Assembly: GCA_902491565.1 (NCBI GenBank)
Contig: CABUIE010000013.1
Location: forward strand, 7,940 to 71,939
DNA: 64,000 nucleotides
Direction: 5' to 3'
DNA from: an uncultured Collinsella sp.
GTDB lineage: Bacteria; Actinomycetota; Coriobacteriia; Coriobacteriales; Coriobacteriaceae
Under the pieces are notes generated by a model. That model ran no database searches, was not told the origin of the DNA, and saw only the letters and a list, made by a program, of their open reading frames with translations. Positions 16,789-24,555 of the stretch are shown in pieces. Numbering within the stretch: the first letter of the stretch is position 1; each line of letters opens with the position of its first letter. The position numbers and the translations under genes were made by a program.

Positions 16789-18315
16789 ATGGAATCGACT
16801 GATGTACTGGTAATTGGATCTGGCATTGCGGGCCTTTGTGCCGCCATCGAAGCGGCACGCACGGGTGCAACCGTCACTGTGGCAAGCGCCGGCAAGACCA
16901 TGAGTGGATCGAGCTTCTTCCCGGGTACCTGGGGCCTCGGCCTCATCGGTCCCGTTGACGAAGACGACGAGCAGGACCTCATCGACACCATCCTGACCGT
17001 CGGCGGCGGCGTTGCCGACCCCGAACTCGTCCAAACGTTCGTCCACGGCATTCCCCAAGCAATTGAATGGCTCGAGCAAGACCTGGGCGTTGAGCTCCAG
17101 CGTCCGCAAAGCGCCGAGAGTGCTCAGCAAAAGCAGTTTATCCCCTGCTTTGACCACAAAACGCGCATGTGGCGCGGCCTCACCCGCAAGCCCCTTGAGG
17201 ACGCTCTGACAGCCCGGATCGAGTCGCTCGGCATTCGCCTGCTCCCCCGCCATGAGCTTATCGACCTTGTTGAGGACACGAACGGCAGAATCACCGGAAC
17301 CGTGCTCTACAACCTCACCGAAGATCGAATCGTGCCCTTTGCTACCAAAGCCACGATCATCGCAACCGGTGGCACGGGTGGCCTGTTCGAGCGAAGCCTC
17401 ACTTCCGCCGACGTGCTCAGCTCATCACAGGCCATCGCACTGGCGCACGGCGCATCGCTTACTAATATAGAGTTCATGCAGATGATGCCCGGCTTCATCG
17501 AGCCCAAGCGCAACCTGGTCTTCAACGAGAAAACCTGGCGCTACGTACATGTAGACCAGCCGGTAGATATTGCCGACGACAAGCTGGACGACCTGCTCGA
17601 GCAGCGCTCTGGATATGGTCCCTTCACGTCACGCTTGGCCTCCCGCGCTATCGATCTCGTCATCGATCAGGCAGGTGTCGAAGGCCTGGCACTCCACTAC
17701 GACTTCCCCCGCGGGAATGTCCCAGAGTTTGTGCAGACCTTTGCCACCTGGCTGCAAGACGAGCACGGCATCGCCCCGACTGACGAGATGCGCGTTGCGA
17801 TGTATGCCCACGCCGCTAATGGCGGCATCAAGATCGATAAGACCGCGCACACGGGCGTTGAGGGCCTCTACGCTTGCGGCGAGGCGACAGGCGGCATGCA
17901 CGGCGCCGACCGCATTGGTGGCTTGTCAAGCGCCAACGGCATCGTGTTCGGGCGCATCGCAGGCGCATCGGCAGCCCTTGCAGCGCAGAATGCACCTGAG
18001 ATGGCCCCGAAGACGGATATCGACCTCCCCCAGCATGGCATTGCCACAACAGATGCCGAACGCCTGACACACAGCCTTAAGCACACGATGAGCACCTATT
18101 GCATGATCAACCGCACCGAGACGGGCCTATCCGAGGCACTACACGAGCTTGAGGGCTTGAAGGCAGAGGCAACGACCTTGAGCACACAGAAAGCCCAGGA
18201 CAGCGAAGTCGCAGCCCTCGCCCGCCTGCAATCGCAGATTCAACTAGCACAGAAAATGGTCAAAGCCATGCGTAAGCGAACCGAAAGCCTGGGTTCGCAC
18301 TATCGAGCGGACTAA
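16789..18315 (+). CDS. NadB/fumarate-reductase-like FAD-binding protein
   Basis: A 508-residue flavoprotein of the succinate dehydrogenase/fumarate reductase/L-aspartate oxidase superfamily. The N-terminal Rossmann motif is VLVIGSGIAGLCAA. TIIATGGTGGLFE and the C-terminal LYACGEATGGMHGADRIGG are the other FAD-contact motifs. Start chosen at ATG 16789 after GAAAGGA. It has no signal peptide or covalent-flavin domain, so it is a soluble enzyme. It could be L-aspartate oxidase, but no nadA or nadC is adjacent and the arginine/histidine pattern cannot be settled by eye. It is transcribed alone and followed by a GC-rich hairpin at 18360-18391. Confidence 0.8.
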   Translation: MESTDVLVIGSGIAGLCAAIEAARTGATVTVASAGKTMSGSSFFPGTWGLGLIGPVDEDDEQDLIDTILTVGGGVADPELVQTFVHGIPQAIEWLEQDLGVELQRPQSAESAQQKQFIPCFDHKTRMWRGLTRKPLEDALTARIESLGIRLLPRHELIDLVEDTNGRITGTVLYNLTEDRIVPFATKATIIATGGTGGLFERSLTSADVLSSSQAIALAHGASLTNIEFMQMMPGFIEPKRNLVFNEKTWRYVHVDQPVDIADDKLDDLLEQRSGYGPFTSRLASRAIDLVIDQAGVEGLALHYDFPRGNVPEFVQTFATWLQDEHGIAPTDEMRVAMYAHAANGGIKIDKTAHTGVEGLYACGEATGGMHGADRIGGLSSANGIVFGRIAGASAALAAQNAPEMAPKTDIDLPQHGIATTDAERLTHSLKHTMSTYCMINRTETGLSEALHELEGLKAEATTLSTQKAQDSEVAALARLQSQIQLAQKMVKAMRKRTESLGSHYRAD

Positions 18316-18359
18316 GCTGAGCACCCCTCTAGAGCAGAACACAACTTCTCGATATTAAT

Positions 18360-18391
18360 GGGTCCCGTGAGCTCAAAGCGACACGGGGCCC
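18360..18391 (+). terminator. Hairpin after the flavoprotein gene
   Basis: GGGTCCCGTG pairs with CACGGGGCCC (one G-U). There is no U-tract after it, so termination is uncertain. Confidence 0.45.
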
Positions 18392-18475
18392 ATTCGTGTC
18401 CGCGCGGGCAAATATACTCATTCTAATACGGAGTCGACATAGTCCACGTAGACAAACGAACAGAAAGGAAGAGAT

Positions 18476-19336
18476 ATGGACAGCAGGGATATCGAGAAAT
18501 GGCGTGTCGAACTTGACAGCTACGCCCATGTAGAAGACGGCGTTGAATATTGGCTCGCACGCGATTTAATGGAACCCCTCGGATACACCCAATGGCGTAA
18601 TTTTGAGACTGCAGTTAAGAGATCCATGGCATCGTGTGACACGAATAAAATGCCTGTTGCCGCCCATTTTGCTGAAGCCAGCAAAATGGTAGATGCCGGC
18701 ATCGCCAAACGAGCCGTAAAAGACTACAAGCTGACGCGCTACGCATGCTATTTAATCGCCCAAAACGGAGACCCAAATAAGCCCGAAATCGCACTCGCAC
18801 AGGCGTACTTCGCCGTGCAGACACGCCGTCAGGAGCTCATAGAGCAGCGCTTCGCAGAGATTCAGCGCTTGCAGGCGCGCCACTCGCTATCCGATTCAGA
18901 GAAACAGCTCTCGGGCATTGCGTTCAAACGAGGCGTGGACTCCAAAGGATTCGCGATCATCAAGTCGAAGGGCGATGAGGCGTTATTCGGCGGCAGAAGC
19001 ACGGCGGAAATGAAGCAGCAGCTCGGCGTACCCAAGAGCGCGGCATTGGCGGACAGGTTAGCCGATGTCCTCATCAAAGCAAAGGACCTTACGAACTCGA
19101 TGACGGCCTTCAACGCCGAGGAACACGACCTGTACGGCCTGGACCAGATCAAGCAAGAGCACGTCGAGAACAACACAAGCGTGCGCGGCAGCCTCATCGA
19201 CCGCGGAATTGTCCCCGAGAACCTACCGCCTGCCGAGGATACAAAAAAGCTCGAGCGTCGCGTGAAGGCAGACGAGAAGAAACTCAAGGAGGGTACTGAC
19301 GGTTTTACCGATCCCCAGGGTAGACTCGATCTGTGA
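18476..19336 (+). CDS. dinD: DNA damage-inducible protein D (BRO-N family)
   Basis: A 286-residue DinD-like protein. The N-terminal BRO-N-type domain includes YWLARDLMEPLGYTQWRNF, the family hallmark, followed by YACYLIAQNGD. The C-terminal half is helical and charged, with KLERRVKADEKKLKEG near the end. In E. coli DinD is SOS-induced and inhibits RecA filaments; that role is transferred by family only. Start follows GAAAGGAAGAGAT. I looked for a LexA box and did not find a convincing one. It sits next to a tRNA cluster with a duplicated tRNA end, a common landing place for mobile DNA. Confidence 0.9.
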   Translation: MDSRDIEKWRVELDSYAHVEDGVEYWLARDLMEPLGYTQWRNFETAVKRSMASCDTNKMPVAAHFAEASKMVDAGIAKRAVKDYKLTRYACYLIAQNGDPNKPEIALAQAYFAVQTRRQELIEQRFAEIQRLQARHSLSDSEKQLSGIAFKRGVDSKGFAIIKSKGDEALFGGRSTAEMKQQLGVPKSAALADRLADVLIKAKDLTNSMTAFNAEEHDLYGLDQIKQEHVENNTSVRGSLIDRGIVPENLPPAEDTKKLERRVKADEKKLKEGTDGFTDPQGRLDL

Positions 19337-19346
19337 AAGCGGCTGT

Positions 19347-19618
19347 GCCCCGACGGGTTCAACCCCATGCGAGGTCAACAAAAAAGCGACCAGCTTAAGC
19401 CAGTCGCTTTAACATTCTTTGGGTGGGCCGTCAGGGGGTCAGCCTGCTGCGCAGGCGACCGCTGCGGCGCCAAGGCGCCTTGCGCGCTGCGCTGGCAAAT
19501 GCTTACGCATTTCCTCAGCTCCGCGCCCCGACGGGTTCGACCCCATTCGAGGTTAACAAAAAAGCGACCAGCCTAAGCCAGTCGCTTTACCATGCTTTGG
19601 GTGGGCCGTCAGGGGGTC
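19347..19618. repeat. 94-bp direct repeat of terminator plus tRNA-Lys 3' end
   Basis: 19347-19440 and 19525-19618 are direct copies differing at few positions. Each holds the palindrome AAAGCGACTGG.../...CCAGTCGCTTT, which on the minus strand is a terminator with a T-run, followed by the last 18-20 bases of tRNA-Lys. The right copy belongs to the functional tRNA-Lys at 19602. The left copy is a tRNA 3' fragment that continues into 84 unrelated, palindrome-rich bases. This looks like an integration or duplication scar. Confidence 0.8.
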
Positions 19619-19674
19619 GAACCCTGGACCTTGGGATTAAGAGTCCCCTGCTCTACCAACTGAGCTAACGACCC
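19602..19674 (-). tRNA. tRNA-Lys (CTT), copy 1
   Basis: 73-base cloverleaf on the minus strand beginning GGGTCGTTAGCTCAGTTGG. The anticodon loop is ACTCTTAAT with anticodon CTT, and the T arm contains GGTTCGACCCC. The acceptor stem GGGTCGT pairs with ACGGCCC. CCA is not encoded exactly (ACCC follows). Followed on the minus strand by the terminator hairpin inside the 94-bp repeat. Confidence 0.95.
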
Positions 19675-19720
19675 AAAGCTAAAGTCCGTTATGGCGGACT
19701 TTAGAGGAGATATCGTGTGG

Positions 19721-19793
19721 TGGGCCGTCAGGGGGTCGAACCCTGGACCTTGGGATTAAGAGTCCCCTGCTCTACCAACTGAGCTAACGACCC
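19721..19793 (-). tRNA. tRNA-Lys (CTT), copy 2
   Basis: Identical in its 73-base body to the copy at 19602, and followed by an encoded CCA (19718-19720). A small hairpin, TAAAGTCCG/CGGACTTTA, separates the two copies and could guide processing of a shared transcript. Tandem identical lysine tRNAs suggest recent duplication. Confidence 0.95.
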
Positions 19794-19815
19794 GATATCA
19801 ACACGAAGCAAGAAC

Positions 19816-19893
19816 TGGGGTGGGTAAAGGGACTCGAACCCTCGACCTACGGGACCACAACCCGTCGCTCTAGCCAACTGAGCTACACCCACC
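19816..19893 (-). tRNA. tRNA-His (GTG)
   Basis: Minus-strand cloverleaf with GTGGGTGTAGCTCAGTTGG, anticodon GTG in the loop GGTTGTGGTCC, and an encoded CCA. The extra G(-1) opposite discriminator C73 is the tRNA-His identity mark and is visible at 19893/19819. First gene of the tRNA-His/Lys/Lys cluster. Confidence 0.95.
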
Positions 19894-20058
19894 GTGTCCT
19901 GTGCGCTTCGCGCTCGACTATTATTGCAAGGAACGCCACGCGATGCAAGCCCCAATTTTCAAGAATTTTGAAAAGAGTTTTTCGAGACCATTTCGAGCAA
20001 ATCCCACCGGTTTCATAGGAGTAAACTTGCCCCACTGCAAATGCTCGAAAGGACCGGC

Positions 20059-21240
20059 ATGAAAGAACTCTCCAACCGCACGGCAACGTTTACCGATTCC
20101 GTCATCCGCCGTATGACGCGCATCTCCAACAAGTATGGCGCCGTCAACCTGTCGCAGGGCTTCCCCGACTTCGATCCCCCGGCGCAGCTGCTCGATAGCC
20201 TGAGCACCGTTGCCGCCGACCCCAAGCCGCTCTATCACCAGTACTCCATCACCTGGGGCTCCCAGGCCATGCGCGAGGCGCTCGCCGCCAAACAGGAGCA
20301 CTTTATGGGCATGCCGGTGAACCCCAACGAGAATATCGTAGTCACCTGCGGCTCCACCGAGGCCATGATGGCCGCCATGATGACGGTCACGAACCCCGGC
20401 GACAAGGTTGTCATTTTCTCGCCGTTCTACGAGAACTACGGCGCAGACACCATTCTCTCGGGGGCCGAGCCCATCTATGTGCCGCTCAACCCGCCCAACT
20501 TTGACTTCGACCGTGAGGTCCTCGAGGCGGCCTTCAGCGACAACGACCCCAAGGCAATCGTCCTGTGCAACCCTTCCAACCCCTGCGGCAAGGTCTTCAC
20601 GCGCGAGGAGCTCACCTTTATCGCCGACCTCTGCAAAAAGTACGACACCTACTGCATCACCGACGAGGTCTACGAGCACATCGTCTACGCGCCCCACGAG
20701 CACGTCTATATGGCCACGCTGCCCGGCATGTTTGAGCGCACCATCAGCTGCAGCTCGCTGTCCAAGACCTACTCCATCACCGGCTGGCGCCTGGGCTACA
20801 CCATCGCCCCTGCCGAGATCACCGAGCGCATCAAGAAGGTCCACGACTTCCTCACCGTGGGCGCCGCCGCTCCCCTGCAGGAAGCTGTCGTCACCGCCCT
20901 CAACTTCGACGACAGCTATTACGATGAGGTCCTTGACCTCTATACCGCCAAACGCGACCTGTTCTGCCAGGGACTCGACAGTATCGGTCTTGAGCATAAC
21001 GTGCCGCAGGGCGCCTACTACGTCATGATGGACATCTCAGAGTTTGGCTATGACAGCGACCTCGAATTCTGTGAGGACCTCGCGTCTAAAGTGGGCGTGG
21101 GCGCAGTGCCCGGCTCGAGCTTCTTCCGCGAGCCCGTCAACCATCTGATTCGTTTCCACTTTGCCAAGCGAGACGAGACGCTTAACGCGGCACTGGAGAA
21201 CCTCAAGTCGCTACGTGATAAAATCAAGCCGCGCGGGTAA
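20059..21240 (+). CDS. PLP-dependent aminotransferase, class I/II
   Basis: A 393-residue fold-type I aminotransferase. GAVNLSQGFPDFDPP and YHQYSITWGS near the N-terminus resemble methionine/kynurenine-type aminotransferases. CNPSNPCGKVF contacts the cofactor phosphate, ITDEVYEHIVY binds the pyridine ring, SSLSKTYSITGWRLGY carries the Schiff-base lysine, and the substrate arginine is in NHLIRFHFA. Start chosen at ATG 20059 after GAAAGGA; an ATG 18 bases upstream has no site. Substrate is uncertain (aromatic, methionine or glutamine-type). A terminator follows. Confidence 0.88.
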   Translation: MKELSNRTATFTDSVIRRMTRISNKYGAVNLSQGFPDFDPPAQLLDSLSTVAADPKPLYHQYSITWGSQAMREALAAKQEHFMGMPVNPNENIVVTCGSTEAMMAAMMTVTNPGDKVVIFSPFYENYGADTILSGAEPIYVPLNPPNFDFDREVLEAAFSDNDPKAIVLCNPSNPCGKVFTREELTFIADLCKKYDTYCITDEVYEHIVYAPHEHVYMATLPGMFERTISCSSLSKTYSITGWRLGYTIAPAEITERIKKVHDFLTVGAAAPLQEAVVTALNFDDSYYDEVLDLYTAKRDLFCQGLDSIGLEHNVPQGAYYVMMDISEFGYDSDLEFCEDLASKVGVGAVPGSSFFREPVNHLIRFHFAKRDETLNAALENLKSLRDKIKPRG

Positions 21241-21268
21241 GGACGGCCCGGCAACTAAAGCAACCAAA

Positions 21269-21308
21269 GAAGCCTCGCACCGCCCGCCGCGTTGCGAGGC
21301 TTCTTTCT
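21269..21308 (+). terminator. Intrinsic terminator
   Basis: GAAGCCTCGCA and TGCGAGGCTTC form a perfect 11-bp stem around a 13-base loop, followed by TTTCTAT. Confidence 0.85.
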
Positions 21309-21380
21309 ATAGCGCTTTCTTAAATGGTTTGAGCTCTATACTTTAGTCACGGAGCAACTCGTCCCAGAGAGAGGAATATT

Positions 21381-22271
21381 ATGGCAGAGCAGCAGCTTAT
21401 CGGAGCGCTCGAGGCCGGCGGCACCAAGATGGTCTGCGCCACGGGCTATGCAGACGGCACGGTCCTGGAGCGTGAGCAGATCGCGACCACGACCCCGCAG
21501 GAGACCGTCGAGGCCGTCAACGCGTGGTTTGCCGACAAGGGCATCGCCGCGCTGGGCATTGGCGCCTTTGGCCCTACCGCAGTCAACCCCGCCTCGCCCC
21601 AATACGGCAAGATCCTGGAGACGCCCAAAACGGCATGGCGCTACTTTGACCTGCTGGGCACTATCCAAAACGAGCTCAATATCCCCTGCGGCTACGATAC
21701 CGACGTCAACGTCGCCTGCCTAGGCGAGGTCACGTTTGGTTGCGCCAAGGGCCTTACCGATGTGGTCTACCTGACCATCGGCACCGGCGTGGGCGCCGGC
21801 GTGCTCTCGGGCGGTAAGCTCGTGCACGGCATGATGCATCCCGAGGCCGGCCACATCCTGGTCACGCGCGACCCGCGCGACACCATCGGCGAGCATAGCG
21901 CCTGCCCCTTCCACGACAACTGCCTCGAGGGCCTCATCGCCGGCCCCGGCGTTAAAAAGCGCTGGGATGGCAAGAGCGCCGGAGACATGGCCGATGACCC
22001 GGAGGCCATGGACCTGCTCGCAGGCTATCTGGCACAGGCGCTCATGACCTACACGCTGTGCTACGCGCCGCAAAAGATCATCATCGGCGGCGGCGTGGCC
22101 GACCACACCCCCATCGTGCCGCTCGCGCGCAAGAAGTGCGCCGAGATGCTCAACGGCTATATCGTCACGCCCGAGGTCAACGACATCGATACCTATATTG
22201 TCAACAACAGCCTTGAGGGCAAGCAGGGCATCATGGGCTGCCTGGCCCTGGGCGCGCAGGCGCTTCAGTAA
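21381..22271 (+). CDS. scrK: ROK family sugar kinase, fructokinase-like
   Basis: A 296-residue ROK-family kinase that phosphorylates a hexose, most likely fructose. The N-terminal phosphate loop ALEAGGTKM is the fructokinase-type variant, LTIGTGVGAGV is the second ATP motif, and HPEAGHILV with HSACPFHDNC supplies the ROK histidine and zinc-binding cysteines. Length is normal. Start follows AGAGAGGAATATT. No sugar transporter or sucrase is adjacent. Symbol is given for the closest family; substrate is inferred. Confidence 0.85.
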   Translation: MAEQQLIGALEAGGTKMVCATGYADGTVLEREQIATTTPQETVEAVNAWFADKGIAALGIGAFGPTAVNPASPQYGKILETPKTAWRYFDLLGTIQNELNIPCGYDTDVNVACLGEVTFGCAKGLTDVVYLTIGTGVGAGVLSGGKLVHGMMHPEAGHILVTRDPRDTIGEHSACPFHDNCLEGLIAGPGVKKRWDGKSAGDMADDPEAMDLLAGYLAQALMTYTLCYAPQKIIIGGGVADHTPIVPLARKKCAEMLNGYIVTPEVNDIDTYIVNNSLEGKQGIMGCLALGAQALQ

Positions 22272-22353
22272 CAGACGCACCCACAGGGCGTGGCGCGCCC
22301 GGCAAATCCAACCTACGGAACGACGCCACCACGCCCTATATAAGCCCTCTAAT

Positions 22354-22399
22354 AAAAAAGGCCGCCTAGCACCAAGCATACGTCCTAGGCGGCCTTTTT
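22354..22399. terminator. Bidirectional terminator between ROK kinase and VanZ-like gene
   Basis: AAAAAGGCCGCCTAG and CTAGGCGGCCTTTTT form a 15-bp perfect stem with A- and T-runs on the two flanks, so it can terminate both convergent genes. It overlaps the stop codon of the VanZ-like gene. Confidence 0.92.
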
Positions 22400-22834
22400 G
22401 GCACATATGAGCGATCGTAGTAGATATCGGAGCACAACACCCGTTGCCGCTCCACAGCAGTCGATCATCACATCGGTGATCATGCCGGCGCGTCCCGGCA
22501 CAAAGAGCTGAATCGTCTCGTCGATCGAAGGAATCAGCAGCAGGAACACCGCCGTGGGCAGCAGCACGTCAAAGGTGCGCCGGCCCTCAAAATCAAAGGC
22601 GTGCGTTGCCAAGATGCCGAGCACCATATACTCGGTAAAATGCGCGCACTTGCGAACAACAAAGTTGGTCACCCATTCATATGGAAGTCCCACGCCGTGC
22701 AGGAAACCGCGGATAGCTTCCATGACCGTTAGGCTCAGCGAGCCCGACCCCGAGCCGGGAACCAGCGAATTGCCCCAGATCAAGAGCGCCATCAGGCAGG
22801 TCACGACCGCCCATTTTCGATTGATCTTAACCAT
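22385..22834 (-). CDS. VanZ-like membrane protein
   Basis: A 149-residue membrane protein with about four hydrophobic helices. VRKCAHFTEYMVLG and SIDETIQLFVPGRAGMITDV are the conserved VanZ-family blocks (H-x-x-E-Y and D-E-x-x-Q). VanZ of enterococci gives low-level teicoplanin resistance, but most homologues have no known role. It starts eight bases after the stop of the upstream hypothetical gene, so the two are probably co-transcribed. Confidence 0.85.
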   Translation of the reverse strand: MVKINRKWAVVTCLMALLIWGNSLVPGSGSGSLSLTVMEAIRGFLHGVGLPYEWVTNFVVRKCAHFTEYMVLGILATHAFDFEGRRTFDVLLPTAVFLLLIPSIDETIQLFVPGRAGMITDVMIDCCGAATGVVLRYLLRSLICAKKAA

Positions 22835-22841
22835 GCAGAAG

Positions 22842-24242
22842 TTATGCCTCCGCGCGGAGCGGCGCGAAGCTGGCGGTACCGCCCTCGATAACGCTCAGGT
22901 AGGCACGGCCCGTACGCTTGGCGGTAGAGGACTGCAGGCGCTCGATCTCTTCCTCGAGGATCTGATTGACGCGCTCGTGACGACGGTTTTCCATAATGCC
23001 GGCGGCAATAGCCTCGGCCCGCTCGATGCTCTCGCGCGAGATACGGGCAGTATCCTCGGGGAACACAGCGCTGTGACGGCCGACATAGGCGGGGGCAGCA
23101 GGCTGAGGGGCAGCGACGGGAGCGGGGGCTGCAACAGGAGCAGGCTCGTCAATCTCATCCAGAATCGCGGTGGCGGCGGCCCACATGCCCTCGTGGCCCG
23201 AGTAATCAGCCATGGGGACATCAACCTCGAGTGAGGCATCCGGAAGGTCGCCGGTGTCGATGCGATCTTGGGCATCAATCGATGCGGTGATGGCTGCAGG
23301 CTCATCGAGGTCATCGAAATCGATATCCGCGGCACCGGAGATGATAGGCATGCTGGCGAGGTTTACATTGTACGGCGCAGCCTCAGCCGCCTGCTGCTGG
23401 GCAGGAGCGCCCCACAGCGAGCTTTCGGCGGCACGGCGGGCGGCAACGGCCTCCTCGTCCGCGGCCATGGCTTCATCAACGTACGAATTGTCGGCAGAAG
23501 CGTTCGCGTCCGCCGAGGTAGCGCTGTAGGCGTTATTGGCTGCCGCGTTGGCGACGAGTGCCACGAAAGCCGCCGTGCTGCCCGCAGGGGCGGCCTGGGA
23601 GCCAGACACGGCGCGTGCCGCAGCGGCGATGTCGTCGCGATTGAAGGAGCCGGTCTGCCCGCCGTTGGTGAGCTCGTCGATGGCGACTTGATAGACGTCG
23701 CGCGAGTGTGCAGGGTCGCAGCTCACCGGCGAATCGTCGTCAAGCATACTGTCGATCATGGACCAAGCCTCGTCCTCGTCCATAGCATCTGCGGCTCGAG
23801 CGATGGTAGGGACACCATCATCGGCATGACGGCGCTGGAACGCACCAGTCAGGCCGGAAAGGAATGCCGAGGTAGACTGCTCCGCCTGAGCCTGAGAATC
23901 AGAAGCCGCAGCGTAAGGAGTCGCATCCTGCTGCTGAGCTGAAATCGAGGCGGTCTTGAACTCGCTTTGATGCTGATTGAGATTGGCGGCACCGCCCATG
24001 GCATCGGGCTGGAACAGACGCTCTTCACGCTGCGCACGATACTCGGAGATACCCAGCGAGGCGGCATAGATGCCCACGCCCGCCACCGCGCCCACGGCGA
24101 AGGGAACCGCACCCGCCACGACCGTCTCGTTCACAGACGAAAACGGCAGCGTCGCGGCATACATAACCACGGGAGCGGCAAGGCCGATCCCGCACGAAAG
24201 TCCGGCAAGGACTGCTCGTTGTGTTGCATCAGAAGAAGCCAT
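22842..24242 (-). CDS. Hypothetical protein, two N-terminal membrane helices, long disordered tail
   Basis: I do not recognise this 466-residue protein. Residues 10-30 and 40-60 are hydrophobic helices, followed by a basic segment (SEYRAQREER). From about residue 70 on it is Ala/Ser/Asp/Gln-rich and looks disordered. A charged helix (RRHERVNQILEEEIERLQ) and a short hydrophobic-basic end (GRAYLSVIEGG) close it. Start chosen at ATG 24242 after GGGGAG; a TTG 27 bases upstream is possible. Next to VanZ-like and rho genes; envelope-associated scaffold is a guess only. Confidence 0.7.
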   Translation of the reverse strand: MASSDATQRAVLAGLSCGIGLAAPVVMYAATLPFSSVNETVVAGAVPFAVGAVAGVGIYAASLGISEYRAQREERLFQPDAMGGAANLNQHQSEFKTASISAQQQDATPYAAASDSQAQAEQSTSAFLSGLTGAFQRRHADDGVPTIARAADAMDEDEAWSMIDSMLDDDSPVSCDPAHSRDVYQVAIDELTNGGQTGSFNRDDIAAAARAVSGSQAAPAGSTAAFVALVANAAANNAYSATSADANASADNSYVDEAMAADEEAVAARRAAESSLWGAPAQQQAAEAAPYNVNLASMPIISGAADIDFDDLDEPAAITASIDAQDRIDTGDLPDASLEVDVPMADYSGHEGMWAAATAILDEIDEPAPVAAPAPVAAPQPAAPAYVGRHSAVFPEDTARISRESIERAEAIAAGIMENRRHERVNQILEEEIERLQSSTAKRTGRAYLSVIEGGTASFAPLRAEA

Positions 24243-24486
24243 GAGCTCTCCCCATCTTCCAGCACCCAAATCGCATCATTCAGTTGGCTGCGCGAGAGAA
24301 GATGAAGCGGGGCTATGCCCCAAAGCAACGGTATATGGTTCGTTTCATCTGCGTTATCCGTCGCGAAGCTTTAAAGCTATTATGCGAAACCGCCCTGTCG
24401 ATTGCAAGCGACGATGTCGGATTGAAACGGGAAACCTGCTGCTTGCCAGTCTTATGGTCAAAAATAAGCGCGGAGCGGCGATATAG

Positions 24487-24515
24487 AAAAGGGCCGAGGC
24501 TCAAAGCCCCGACCC
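24487..24515 (-). terminator. Intrinsic terminator of rho
   Basis: On the minus strand GGGTCGGGGCT and AGCCTCGGCCC pair fully when G-U pairs are allowed, and TTTTCTAT follows. Located 41 bases after the rho stop. Confidence 0.8.
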
Positions 24516-24555
24516 TTTATTGCATTGATGACTATCGCTGCGTGTGGATGACAAC

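Noticed and set aside
18336..18350. LexA-like GAAC-n4-CTTC before dinD
   Set aside because: The second half should be GTTC; one arm is wrong and it is 126 bases from the start.
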